A stretch of 64,000 nt of DNA from WAPX01 sp964622075. GTDB lineage: Archaea; Halobacteriota; Archaeoglobi; Archaeoglobales; Archaeoglobaceae. Below are positions 15,744 to 24,472 of this stretch, in pieces. Numbering within the stretch: position 1 is the stretch's first letter; each line of letters starts with the position of its first letter. The translations under genes and the position numbers were made by a program. The notes under the pieces are model-generated. The model did not search any database. It saw only the letters and a list, made by a program, of their open reading frames with translations, and was not told the origin of the DNA. The DNA is taken from NCBI GenBank assembly GCA_964622075.1, contig CAZUMR010000062.1, forward strand, positions 7,804 to 71,803, read 5' to 3'.

Positions 15744-17039
15744 GTGTCGAAAGTATCAAACAAACTGCTCTTCAACTCAATCCTGATAGTACTGGCACTA
15801 ACTCTTGCAGTTACGCCTGTTTTTGCCAAGGTAGTTGTGGGTGTTAGCGCAGACTATACAATACTGTCATCCAGCACTATCAGGGATACTTTCACTCTGA
15901 CGTTCAAAAATACGGGTAAAAATACAACACCCCTGAATCTGGAAATACCTATATCTCTGTTTTTGCAGAACTTTACTGTTAGAGACATTCCAAGAGGTTA
16001 CGTCAGCTATACAGTAAAGAAGGTTGGAAACGAAAAAGTCCTCCTCCTAAAAATATCCAAGACACTATCCCCATTCGAAAAATACAGGGTGATAATCGAG
16101 GGAAACGTACACGGCTTTATAGACTACATTGGCAACGGCGTTTACAGGTTTACTGCCGTTGAATATCCAAATTACTTTAACAGCATCGGAATTCCAGTGG
16201 ATTCCATAAAGATCTCAGTTTCATTTCCTCAGGAATTTCTGTTTGCATACAGGGTAACTTCGGTCAGCTCAAACTCCCAGATATACTACAACGGTTTTAA
16301 CAGTGTGGAAAAGGTCGAATGGAACTTCATTAACCCGACTTCTCAGGTTGTCGCTTTTGTCCAGTTTCAGAGAATTCCAAACCTGATGGCAATAGACATA
16401 ACGGCCGCAATCATAATATTTGCTGCTTTTCTTGCCCTGTTTTACCTGAACTATCGCTCTGAAAAGAAGTTCAGCAGGATGAAAGTTCTGTTCAGCACAC
16501 CGTGGGGAGGAAACATTGTATCGACGATAAGGGAGATGTTTGGAAGGGCTGAGAGGGAGATTCTGATCACATCACCCCACATATACTACACTGACTGGCT
16601 CACTGCCGAGCTCAAACCGGCTATCGATAGGGGTGTTAAAGTAAGGATAATTACATGGCCGAGCTATGAGAGGAGAGCTTTCAGGAGTGTTGAAGAGGTG
16701 CGAGAGGATAGAAAACAGTACTTCACTCTCAAGCGTTTTCTCGAGATGTTTCCTCCGGGGACCGTCAGGCTGAACGATAACATACATGCAAAAATGGTCG
16801 TGGTTGATGAAAAGAAAGTTATGATAACGACAGCAAACCTTACCCAGACTGGATTGTGGGAAAATTACGAAGTTGGCTTCAAGGCTGAAAGCGGAGAACT
16901 TGCCAAGCAAGCCAAAAACTTTTTTGAGATGGTGTGGAACTCTGAGGACACAATCGAGTTAAACGAGGAAACTCTCGATGCCAGAAAAGCGTGGGAGATT
17001 ATAATGGAAAGGAAGAGAAGGAGAAGCGAGGAGAGGTGA
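15744..17039 (+). CDS. membrane protein with secreted N-terminal domain and phospholipase D-like domain
   Basis: Protein of 431 residues: signal peptide (about 9-28), a beta-rich extracellular domain (about 30-210), one membrane segment around 217-238 (ITAAIIIFAAFLALFYL) and a cytoplasmic phospholipase D-like domain. The catalytic motif HAKMVVVDEKKVMITTANLT (about residues 349-368) has the His, Lys and Asn of an HKD half-site; only one copy is seen, so activity would need a dimer. The tail is basic (ERKRRRSEER). It overlaps no known pathway partner and substrate is unknown; nuclease or lipid activity are both possible. Confidence 0.75.
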   Translation: MSKVSNKLLFNSILIVLALTLAVTPVFAKVVVGVSADYTILSSSTIRDTFTLTFKNTGKNTTPLNLEIPISLFLQNFTVRDIPRGYVSYTVKKVGNEKVLLLKISKTLSPFEKYRVIIEGNVHGFIDYIGNGVYRFTAVEYPNYFNSIGIPVDSIKISVSFPQEFLFAYRVTSVSSNSQIYYNGFNSVEKVEWNFINPTSQVVAFVQFQRIPNLMAIDITAAIIIFAAFLALFYLNYRSEKKFSRMKVLFSTPWGGNIVSTIREMFGRAEREILITSPHIYYTDWLTAELKPAIDRGVKVRIITWPSYERRAFRSVEEVREDRKQYFTLKRFLEMFPPGTVRLNDNIHAKMVVVDEKKVMITTANLTQTGLWENYEVGFKAESGELAKQAKNFFEMVWNSEDTIELNEETLDARKAWEIIMERKRRRSEER

Positions 17040-17044
17040 CAGAA

Positions 17045-18004
17045 ATGGTTGTGTTCGACGACATAGGAAGTTTCCCTTTGCCAGAGGGTGTTGACAGAAA
17101 GTGGGTGGAGAACAACTACAGAACTCCGGAGTATTCTGAAATGGTGAGAAAGACGTTTTTAATGAAAGCCTCGGTAGTCGAATGCCCGAACTATCCCCAG
17201 TTCAGGGATATGGTGAGGCAGTTCATGGACATAATAAAAAATCCAGAATTTCAGGATGACGCTTACCTTGTTTCTGAAAAGTATGCAGTGATAGAAGAGG
17301 TGAAGGCTATAGCAGACATGAACTATCCCGACCCAGTGAGAGTTTGCGTCACAGGTCCTTTTGAGCTGTATTACAGGGAGTTCGGGCCCGTAATATATGA
17401 GGATGTTCTCTCCAACATAGCAAGGAGTGTGGCAAGGTTTGCGGAAAATGCTATTGAGATGCTTGATGATGTCTGCTCTGTAAGCTTTGACGAGCCAAGT
17501 CTCGGACTGAATCCTGAGCTACAACCAACTGAAGAGCAGATAGAGCTTGCCTACGAACCGATGAAGTTCAGTGTTGACGTTCAGATTCACCTGCATTCTC
17601 CCCTTTACTATCAGAAACTGCTGAATGCGAAAAACGTGGACGTTTTTGGAATTGAAGCGGCAAAAGATGAGAAAGCTGCAGATATAGTGGATGTGGAGGA
17701 GGTTGAATCGGCTGGAAAGAGGTTGAGAATAGGTATAGCGAGAACAGACATCGACTCTATAATAGCCGAATTCAATCAGAGGCATGGGGTAAATGCATGG
17801 AAGGATGAGGAGCTGGCAGTAAAAGCAATAGACGAGATAGAGAGCGTTGAAGTTATAAAGCGCAGGTACGAAAGAGCAGTGGAGAAGTTTGGGGATTTGC
17901 TTGCCTACACTGGCCCGGATTGCGGTCTGTTCAGCTTTCCGGGTCAGAAGTGTGCAATGAAGCTGCTGGAAAATGTGGCGAGGGCGATAGGAAAGTACGA
18001 ATAG
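17045..18004 (+). CDS. metE: core-type methionine synthase (MetE C-terminal domain)
   Basis: Single-domain cobalamin-independent-type methionine synthase of 319 residues, matching only the catalytic half of MetE. Archaeal core enzymes of this type are thought to take the methyl group from a corrinoid protein. Seen are FDDIGSFPLP at the start, FDEPSLG in the middle and a Cys in GPDCGLFSFPGQK near the end. The usual His-x-Cys zinc pair appears here as His-Leu-His (in IHLHSP, about residue 182), a noteworthy change. ATG 17045 with GAGGTGAC before it is preferred. It overlaps no other metabolic gene but lies 4 kb after the homocysteine cluster, whose product is its substrate. Confidence 0.82.
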   Translation: MVVFDDIGSFPLPEGVDRKWVENNYRTPEYSEMVRKTFLMKASVVECPNYPQFRDMVRQFMDIIKNPEFQDDAYLVSEKYAVIEEVKAIADMNYPDPVRVCVTGPFELYYREFGPVIYEDVLSNIARSVARFAENAIEMLDDVCSVSFDEPSLGLNPELQPTEEQIELAYEPMKFSVDVQIHLHSPLYYQKLLNAKNVDVFGIEAAKDEKAADIVDVEEVESAGKRLRIGIARTDIDSIIAEFNQRHGVNAWKDEELAVKAIDEIESVEVIKRRYERAVEKFGDLLAYTGPDCGLFSFPGQKCAMKLLENVARAIGKYE

Positions 18005-18011
18005 AGATGCC

Positions 18012-18029
18012 GGTAAAGCTGGTAAAGCT
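18012..18029. repeat. 9-bp perfect tandem duplication
   Basis: GGTAAAGCT is repeated head to tail between the methionine synthase and MarC genes, followed by related AAGxxGGAAA units. Confidence 0.85.
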
Positions 18030-18082
18030 AAAAAGATGGAAAGTTGGAAAAGCGGGAAAGCTGGGGAGGTGAACGAATAGCC

Positions 18083-18745
18083 GTGAGCTCGGATGTCAGT
18101 TACTTCTTTACTTGTCTTGCAACTCTGTTCGCGATAATCGACCCGATAGGCAACATACCCTTCTTCATCGCCCTGACTGAGGATCTCACGGATGAGCTCA
18201 GAGAGAGGGTTTCAAAGAGAGCCACGATAATAGCGGCAGCTCTGCTTGTAATCATAGCACTTACGGGTGGAGCCATTCTGAAGTTCTTTGGTGTCTCGGT
18301 TGACGGACTGAGGATAGCTGGTGGAGTTCTGCTTTTCATGGTCGCAATAGACATGCTGAAGGGCAGTCCTGCAAGCGAGAAGTACTTTGAAAAGGGAATG
18401 CAGCACAAGGACGTTGACAGTCTGGCTGTTTTTCCAATAGCCCTTCCAATTTACTCCGGGCCGGGAGCGATAACAGCTGCGATAGTGCTTGCATCTGAGG
18501 CAAAAGATCCTGTTAAGATGGGGCTTTTAATTCTGAGCATAATCCTGATTTACATAATCGTCAGGCTGACCCACATATTCAGCGAGGAGATAACAAGAAT
18601 TCTTGGCAGAAGTGGAGCGGACATATTTGCAAGGGTAATGGCAATTTTCCTTGCAGGAATAGCTGCCGAGTACATAATTCAGGGAATATTTGGAAAGCTA
18701 CACTCTTTCCTCGCTTCAATGAAAGCTCAAGGATTGCTGAAGTGA
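18083..18745 (+). CDS. MarC-family (UPF0056) membrane protein
   Basis: Integral membrane protein of about 220 residues with six hydrophobic segments and the family signature IIDPIGNIPFFIALT near the N terminus, plus LPIYSGPGAITAAIV in the middle. The function of MarC proteins is unsettled; bacterial annotation as multiple-antibiotic resistance proteins has not held up. GTG 18083 lies after GGGGAGGTG; an upstream ATG at 18044 cannot be excluded. Confidence 0.85.
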   Translation: MSSDVSYFFTCLATLFAIIDPIGNIPFFIALTEDLTDELRERVSKRATIIAAALLVIIALTGGAILKFFGVSVDGLRIAGGVLLFMVAIDMLKGSPASEKYFEKGMQHKDVDSLAVFPIALPIYSGPGAITAAIVLASEAKDPVKMGLLILSIILIYIIVRLTHIFSEEITRILGRSGADIFARVMAIFLAGIAAEYIIQGIFGKLHSFLASMKAQGLLK

Positions 18746-18779
18746 GAGATTGCTGAAGTCACTGATGTGGTGGTGTGAA

Positions 18780-19238
18780 TTGAAAAGAGTGAAAAGCGAA
18801 CTTTGCGTTGGCGGAGTTGCTGTGGAAGACGGGAAAGTACTTCTGGTCAGGAGAGCTCACAGACCGGCTGCAGGTTACTGGTCCATTCCCGGCGGGAGAG
18901 TTGAAAACGGAGAAACTCTGGAAGAGGCTGTTAAAAGAGAGATGCTCGAGGAGTGCGGTGTTGAGGTTGAGGTTGGAGATGTAGTTTGCGTTGCAGAAGT
19001 AATCAGGGATGAAAAGCACTACGTGATCGTTGACTTTTACGTCAAACTGTCTGGAAACGTTGAGGCAGGTGGAGACGCTGTTGAAGCGAGATGGTTTGAT
19101 ATGGAAGAGGCAAGCAGAAGGGAGGATGTCGTTGATAGTGCGAGGGAACTGCTCAGAATCATGCTGGAATGCAGGGATGGCAAATGTAGAGATGGTGGAG
19201 GTAAAAAGTGCCCATACATAAAGGAGTTCTATGAGTAA
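18780..19238 (+). CDS. Nudix hydrolase
   Basis: Pyrophosphohydrolase with a complete Nudix box, GGRVENGETLEEAVKREMLEEC, i.e. Gx5Ex7REUxEExGU, about 40 residues from the start. Around 152 residues. The C terminus carries a Cys/Gly/Lys-rich tail (CRDGKCRDGGGKKC) that may bind metal. The start is uncertain: TTG 18780, ATG 18765 and TTG 18750 are all in frame. Substrate cannot be told; ADP-ribose or oxidised nucleotide is possible. Confidence 0.85.
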   Translation: MKRVKSELCVGGVAVEDGKVLLVRRAHRPAAGYWSIPGGRVENGETLEEAVKREMLEECGVEVEVGDVVCVAEVIRDEKHYVIVDFYVKLSGNVEAGGDAVEARWFDMEEASRREDVVDSARELLRIMLECRDGKCRDGGGKKCPYIKEFYE

Positions 19239-19269
19239 ATAAAGTTATAAAATAAAATTTAAAAATCTC

Positions 19270-20583
19270 TCAGGATATCTCTTCAACTTTTTCTATCAGC
19301 ATTTTCAGAATCTCCTCATCACTCAGCACACCATCTGGAGGATCAACGATTTTTCTCAGTTTCAGCGGTACTGCATCCATTCTGTAAGCAGAACCACCCG
19401 CTTCCACTCCGGCAACAGCTGACGGGATCAGTATGTTGGCGATGCTTGCAGTCAGACTCCAGAACGGATCGACAACTATGAGAGGTATCTTTTTCATGTA
19501 ATCGACGGTTGCCTTTGGAAAGTGAGCAGCCGGATCTCCCCCAAGCACGAACATTGCATCGGCATCTCTCCTTGAAAGTATGCTGTTGGCATCAGTTTCT
19601 CCCGGATTGTACCATGGATACCCCTTTGTAAAATCTACAGCAAAAGGATACCCCGTCTCCCATGTGCACACTTCGTTGAAACCCGTAACGTTGTAGTGCC
19701 CTCTCATGGGCATTATTCCAAACTTTGTGAACCTGTACAGGTCTTTTACAAGGCTTATTGCCTCGCTTATATTCCAGTAATTTCCGGCTGAGTGAGTGAG
19801 ACCCATTCCAAAGAAAATTACTCCAAACTTACAGTTTTTCATCATTTCAGCAAGTTCCTTTAATTTCTCAACCTTCACTCCTCCAATTTCTCCGTTCTCG
19901 CTCCTGCATTCCCCTGTATTCACTATACTCCTGAGAGCGTTGAATATCTCGTAATCGCTACCCGGCTTTATCTGGATGAACAGATCTGCAAGTTTCGAAC
20001 TCTCCGTGGGTCTGACATCGACAACCACTACTTTCCTGCCTATTCTGCTCTGTGCGAACCTTCCCCTCGTAAAGACTGAATACCTTGACATGTGCCTTGG
20101 ATGTGCATGCATGGGATTGCAGCCCCAGAATATCACGAGATCTGCCCTATTTTTTACCTCTCCAAGCGTGAATGACGGCACACCCACCTCGTGAACGGCA
20201 AGTATTGTTGGTCCGTGACAGACGGATGATGTGCAATCTATCACTCCACCAACGATTTCAGCCAGCTCCACAGCCAGCTCCTGTGCCTCACATGTGGTTG
20301 AGGAAAATCCATAAAACAGGGGCTTTTTCGCCTTAACGAGTATTTCCGCTGATTTCTCTATTGCTTTTTCCAGATCAACTTCTTTTCCATCTATTTGTGG
20401 TTTTAAAACTCTTCTGTGGTACCTTGCAAGAATCTTGGAAGTGCCAAGAACGCAGGCGTTCTCAACTCTTATCTCTTTTCCATCAGTTTCCACCACAAGA
20501 TCGTCGCACAGTGCACCGCAGAAAGGACAGACAAAGCCTGAAATTCTCCTGAACTCCTTCTCTATTTCAATCATCGACGCCAT
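19270..20583 (-). CDS. fwdB: formylmethanofuran dehydrogenase subunit B
   Basis: Catalytic pterin-binding subunit of formylmethanofuran dehydrogenase, reducing CO2 onto methanofuran or running the reverse in Archaeoglobus-type oxidation. CPFCGALCDDL (Cys19, 22, 26) with Cys44 would bind a [4Fe-4S] cluster. TSSVCHGPT places the metal ligand at Cys122, so this is a Cys and not a selenocysteine form. Length about 437 residues. ATG 20583 follows GGGGGTTGA. No fwdA, C or D is adjacent, so the rest of the complex must be encoded elsewhere. The gene downstream of the CdhB-ferredoxin fusion on the same strand. Confidence 0.92.
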   Translation of the reverse strand: MASMIEIEKEFRRISGFVCPFCGALCDDLVVETDGKEIRVENACVLGTSKILARYHRRVLKPQIDGKEVDLEKAIEKSAEILVKAKKPLFYGFSSTTCEAQELAVELAEIVGGVIDCTSSVCHGPTILAVHEVGVPSFTLGEVKNRADLVIFWGCNPMHAHPRHMSRYSVFTRGRFAQSRIGRKVVVVDVRPTESSKLADLFIQIKPGSDYEIFNALRSIVNTGECRSENGEIGGVKVEKLKELAEMMKNCKFGVIFFGMGLTHSAGNYWNISEAISLVKDLYRFTKFGIMPMRGHYNVTGFNEVCTWETGYPFAVDFTKGYPWYNPGETDANSILSRRDADAMFVLGGDPAAHFPKATVDYMKKIPLIVVDPFWSLTASIANILIPSAVAGVEAGGSAYRMDAVPLKLRKIVDPPDGVLSDEEILKMLIEKVEEIS

Positions 20584-20658
20584 CTTCAACCCCCGGAATC
20601 AATTCTGTAAGGATTTATCGTGATTAAAATCTTTCGATCATTCTGGATTTTAAACCTG

Positions 20659-21381
20659 TCAGACGTGTGCTCTTATGGTTACTGTCCCCTCAAGCGCCCT
20701 TATCAGCTCTTCGAGCATTTTTTCGTGCAGTGAGTCTCCTTTCTCGAAAACTATTGCCTTTCTGCTGCAGAACTCAGCACACATCCCACATCCGACACAC
20801 AGCTCCGGCTTGACTATGATCTTTCCCCTGACAACGTTTATTGCAAGACCCTTGGACATTGTCCTGCAAACAGCAACGCAATCCCCACAGCCAGAGCAAA
20901 GTCTCTCATCTATTCCCATTGCTATTGCAGACAGACTGTAGTCTGCATTTGGCTGGTAGAACTCATCAAGGCTGAGAGTCTTTACGTTCGAGAAGTGTCT
21001 CAGAGATGAAAGCACTCTTGACAGGTAGTACGGCTGAACACCCAGAAATACTGCGAGATCGCACCTCCTGAGAGGTCTCCAGTTACCGTCTTCTATGAAC
21101 TGTATTATGTGATGCAGTGTAAAGCTTTTCGTCAGAGGATCAACCCCTTTTTCTATCAGGGGTTTTGAAGAAGCTCCCGTGGCTATGACTGGCATGAACT
21201 CGCTCAGCCTGACGGCATAATCGACAAGGTACTCCTTTTCAAGTAACAACCCACCCGTTACCAGGACAGCTCTTGATGACAGGATAATATCTGCTGCTTC
21301 TGCTGGAGTTACGCACACAGCCCTCTCGCACTGCAGCTCTGAAGGCTTGTAACTTCGGGGAATGAATATCCAGCGTCTCAC
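20659..21381 (-). CDS. fusion of CO dehydrogenase epsilon (CdhB)-like domain and 2x[4Fe-4S] ferredoxin
   Basis: 240 residues. Residues of about 20-155 resemble CdhB, the epsilon subunit of archaeal CO dehydrogenase/acetyl-CoA synthase: a Rossmann-like fold with VLVTGGLLLEKEYLVDYAVRLSE, LAVFLGVQPYYLSRVLSSL and a CdhB-type LRHFSNVKTLSLDEFYQPNA segment. The C-terminal part (about 160-215) has two cluster motifs, CSGCGDCVAVC and CVGCGMCAEFC, in a ferredoxin fold. It is immediately upstream of fwdB on the same strand, which suggests delivery of electrons to or from formylmethanofuran dehydrogenase. CdhB proper has no clusters and about 170 residues, so this fusion is unusual. Confidence 0.75.
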   Translation of the reverse strand: MRRWIFIPRSYKPSELQCERAVCVTPAEAADIILSSRAVLVTGGLLLEKEYLVDYAVRLSEFMPVIATGASSKPLIEKGVDPLTKSFTLHHIIQFIEDGNWRPLRRCDLAVFLGVQPYYLSRVLSSLRHFSNVKTLSLDEFYQPNADYSLSAIAMGIDERLCSGCGDCVAVCRTMSKGLAINVVRGKIIVKPELCVGCGMCAEFCSRKAIVFEKGDSLHEKMLEELIRALEGTVTIRAHV

Positions 21382-21460
21382 TCTTTCACGAACATTAGTG
21401 ACAGTTTTTAAGGATTTCTGTGTGGAATTCGAAGTAAAAAGGTAGATTTAAATGTAAAGT

Positions 21461-22135
21461 TCACAAAAATCTGGAGGCGAAAGTTTCTCCCTCGCTCTCG
21501 CAAACGTCTCTGTAAATGCAGCCCTCACATTTTTTTCCTTGCTCCTTTTTCTCTGGTAGAAAACCTCTCCTCAGCTTTTCCACCCTTTCCATACACCTAA
21601 GAACAGTTCTTTTATCTTTTTGAGTAATCTCAACCTTTCTGAGCTTTCCCGATTTGCAGTAGTAAACGTATCCTCCTTTGAAAGACGTCAGTATGGAGAA
21701 TGCAGCCAGTTTTATTCTGTCAGAGTACCATACACCTTCCTCTGGAGCTCTGGACGACAGAATTAGGGCTCTCCTTTCACCATCGAACACTATCTCGTCA
21801 AGTCTTCCGGAGAGTTTCAGATCTTCCCTCCTTAAATCAACGTCAAGTTCCAGACTTCTGAGCTTTGAAAGCTCACCTGAATATGTAAACGAAGACAAGG
21901 CTGAATTAAAGACATCCTCGTTTTCCTCTCCGTAAAGCGTTAGAAACTTCGATTTTGCCCAGTTTTTCCAGTCTTTCTTTCCGCTCCTGACACTGAAGTA
22001 CAGTTCTCTGAAGGCACTCATTTCCGTAACTCTTTCAGAACTGTCATGTTTACTTTCAAGCATATCAAAATAACAGTATCTCTGGCAAAATAATAGGGAG
22101 GAGATGTCGCTGACTCTGATGTACTCACTCCTCAA
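21461..22135 (-). CDS. Cas4-like PD-(D/E)XK family protein, apparently degenerate
   Basis: 224 residues. The Cas4/Dna2-type iron-sulfur layout is visible: an N-terminal Cys (17 or 21) and a C-terminal CxxCx5C set (Cys203, 206, 212). GRLDEIV at 110-116 supplies the first catalytic Asp, but the next strand reads RRALILSSRA where E-x-K is expected, and the motif III Gln-x-x-x-Tyr appears as KLAAF. Nuclease activity is therefore doubtful. No CRISPR repeat or other cas gene is in the window. The TTG start overlaps the UPF0212 stop, so the two are translationally coupled. Confidence 0.7.
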   Translation of the reverse strand: MRSEYIRVSDISSLLFCQRYCYFDMLESKHDSSERVTEMSAFRELYFSVRSGKKDWKNWAKSKFLTLYGEENEDVFNSALSSFTYSGELSKLRSLELDVDLRREDLKLSGRLDEIVFDGERRALILSSRAPEEGVWYSDRIKLAAFSILTSFKGGYVYYCKSGKLRKVEITQKDKRTVLRCMERVEKLRRGFLPEKKEQGKKCEGCIYRDVCESEGETFASRFL

Positions 22136-22466
22136 GCTCCTTTACCTCCAGAACTTCAAGAGGCACCTTCCTTAACCTTCTGCCAATCTCGTACTTCGCT
22201 ATTCTTGCAGCGTGCTCTTCGCTCTCAGCGTTGAAGACTTTCATCTCAAATACAAGTCCAACAAGTGCAAGCCCGGCAACCATAAACGCACTCTTGAGCG
22301 TTTCGCCGCACCTCGGGCATTCAACGTACCCCACATCTATTTCCACAAAATCGAGATCGGGATTCAGTCTTTTACCCGCTTCAGCAACAGCTATGTTCAT
22401 GGCATCCTCAACACTTCTGGCATTCCTGACTATCCACGCTCCCTGAAGTACGACGAGGTAGTTCAT
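22125..22466 (-). CDS. UPF0212 (DUF555) protein
   Basis: 113-residue protein of an archaea-specific family of unknown function. It has a single CPRCG motif in VGYVECPRCGETLKSAF, suggesting metal binding with a partner or by dimerising, and a hydrophobic middle segment (AFMVAGLALVGLVFEMKVF). A good GGAGGTGA ribosome site precedes the ATG. It is followed by the Cas4-like gene with an 11-nt overlap. Confidence 0.85.
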   Translation of the reverse strand: MNYLVVLQGAWIVRNARSVEDAMNIAVAEAGKRLNPDLDFVEIDVGYVECPRCGETLKSAFMVAGLALVGLVFEMKVFNAESEEHAARIAKYEIGRRLRKVPLEVLEVKELEE

Positions 22467-22552
22467 ACGCTCACCTCCAGAATAGACAACTATTTTTTAA
22501 CTCTTTTTCAAATTCTCTATGATTTCCTCGAACGTCTAAAATGAATTCCAGT

Positions 22553-24250
22553 TTAAATTCCAAACATTTTCCTGAGCAAACTCTTCTTCGCGCCACTCCT
22601 ATCCTCTCGTGTTTCAGGCACGTCAACTTCTTTTAAACTTTTTCTTTCAGATTCGATTTCCCTCTTTCCTGTTTCCATTTCAGACCTCACAACCTCGGAT
22701 TCCTCTGCTCTCTCTTCCACCCTAATCGTTTTCCTTTTCTCTTTACCCTTCTTCTCGCTCCTTTCAGGAAGTGGGAAGATCTTTTTCTCCTTTCTAACTC
22801 TGTTTACGACACTGACAGCACTTCCACCGTGCTTGCTCCTTCTAACTCTTACCTCTACGATAATCGGTTTTTCAAGTTCCGGACTTACTATCATTGCAGT
22901 TCCCGGAGGTAATCTCCTTATCTCATCAACCATTTCGGCTGTAAGGCCTTCCACGCCCTTCTTTACGGCGTTTATGTCGTTGGGGTTTGTTACCCTCAGT
23001 ATTATCTGGGTGTTGCACTGGCTTATCACGTTTTTATCAACCCTTGCAGGCCTCTGGCTTATCACCATCAAACCAAGGCCAAATTTCCTGCCCTCACTCG
23101 CTATCGTTCTGAGTACCTGAGTTGAAACGGCCTTTCCAAATCCCCTTTCCGGTATGAAGTTGTGGGCCTCCTCTATGACTATCATCCCTGCCGGCACTTC
23201 TTCAAGCTTTCTCAGCTCGAAAAGTCTTGAGCAAATTCTTGAAACTATGAGATCCTGATGCTCGGGAGGTGTGCCCCTCATGTCAAGAACTACTGCCCTG
23301 TTTTTCTGCAGAAGAACCTGCATAGGTGTTGGATTCTCATCAAAAAGCCCGGCTTCAGCAATTTTTTCAAGACTTCCCAAAACAGTCCACTTCGCATTGT
23401 GCTTTATCTTTTCGACTTCATCCATTATATCCTCTATCGTGTAATCTCCTCTCTTTTTCAGATTCTTTATTGCCTGATAGAGCAATGCCTGAGAGGAATT
23501 TCCGGTCAAACCTGTCAGCTCTATCAGCTCCTCCGCAGAAAGATTTCTTCCATCAAGTCTGAGAACGCCATCCGCAACGTCTGCGAATGGGGAGTTTGGA
23601 GGAACGTAAACTGTAACGTTTTCGTAACCTTTTGGCTTAACACCAAAGTACTTCATCCTCTCTTTATCGAATTCATCATCATTTGGAAATTTCAGAGAAG
23701 AGTACTCCCCATGGGGGTCGATTATCAGAAGAGGAACTCCCCTTTCAAGCAACTCCTCTACAATAACACCCGCAGTATAGCTCTTACCGCTTCCGGTTTT
23801 TGCAAGTATGCAGCAGTGTTTCTGGACGAGTGAGTTTATGTCAAGCCTGACCTTTATCTTCGTGTCCTGCAAATAACCAACGTAAGCACCATCTCTCCTC
23901 AAACCAAGTACTTCCGAGATTAAATCCTCCTCCGCCTTAAACACGTTCTCTCCCGGAACAAAAGGTGTTTTGGGAACTCTAAGCAAACCGTCATCATCTC
24001 TCCTGCCAATAACAACTGCCTTGGCAACGTAAAGCTCTTTTCCAGCCTCCCTTCCCTCCAGAACGTCCTCTCCTCTGAGGTCTGCAGTCGCCTTTACCTC
24101 CGTTACCTGTGCCACAACCCATCCTTCGACGTCGTTCCAGACCTTGATGTAGTCCGTTCTCCTTACCTCTCTTGGATCGAATATCACAAAGCTGAACTCG
24201 GTCGATGTAGCTTCTCCGTATATCCTGCCCACCGCACCTTTCGTTTTCAT
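22553..24250 (-). CDS. HerA-like hexameric ATPase
   Basis: 565-residue FtsK/HerA-class ATPase. An N-terminal HAS-barrel (about 1-110) precedes the ATPase core: Walker A AKTGSGKSYTAG (about 148-159), IIDPHGEYSSL, Walker B MIVIEEAHNFIP and SQRPARVDKNVISQCN with the arginine-type sensor. HerA normally works with the nuclease NurA in DNA end resection; NurA, Mre11 and Rad50 are not next to it, so this may be a paralogue. The last 90 residues are a charged Lys/Glu/Arg tail, likely disordered. Confidence 0.85.
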   Translation of the reverse strand: MKTKGAVGRIYGEATSTEFSFVIFDPREVRRTDYIKVWNDVEGWVVAQVTEVKATADLRGEDVLEGREAGKELYVAKAVVIGRRDDDGLLRVPKTPFVPGENVFKAEEDLISEVLGLRRDGAYVGYLQDTKIKVRLDINSLVQKHCCILAKTGSGKSYTAGVIVEELLERGVPLLIIDPHGEYSSLKFPNDDEFDKERMKYFGVKPKGYENVTVYVPPNSPFADVADGVLRLDGRNLSAEELIELTGLTGNSSQALLYQAIKNLKKRGDYTIEDIMDEVEKIKHNAKWTVLGSLEKIAEAGLFDENPTPMQVLLQKNRAVVLDMRGTPPEHQDLIVSRICSRLFELRKLEEVPAGMIVIEEAHNFIPERGFGKAVSTQVLRTIASEGRKFGLGLMVISQRPARVDKNVISQCNTQIILRVTNPNDINAVKKGVEGLTAEMVDEIRRLPPGTAMIVSPELEKPIIVEVRVRRSKHGGSAVSVVNRVRKEKKIFPLPERSEKKGKEKRKTIRVEERAEESEVVRSEMETGKREIESERKSLKEVDVPETREDRSGAKKSLLRKMFGI

Positions 24251-24472
24251 GTTACTTCCGGGAGTTGGATGAGCAAGTTAATAAGTCTTCTCATCTATTT
24301 TCATATGATTTTCATGTTTTCCGGGATTGTAAGAACTGGCGAATATCACTTACTTGTGACGATAAGACAAAAAATAAGGCAAAAAAGACAAAAAAGTAAA
24401 ATCCGAAAACAAAACACAGCAAAAATAACCTGAAGGCAAAAGTAAAAATGAAATCCTATAACGAGTTTTGCA

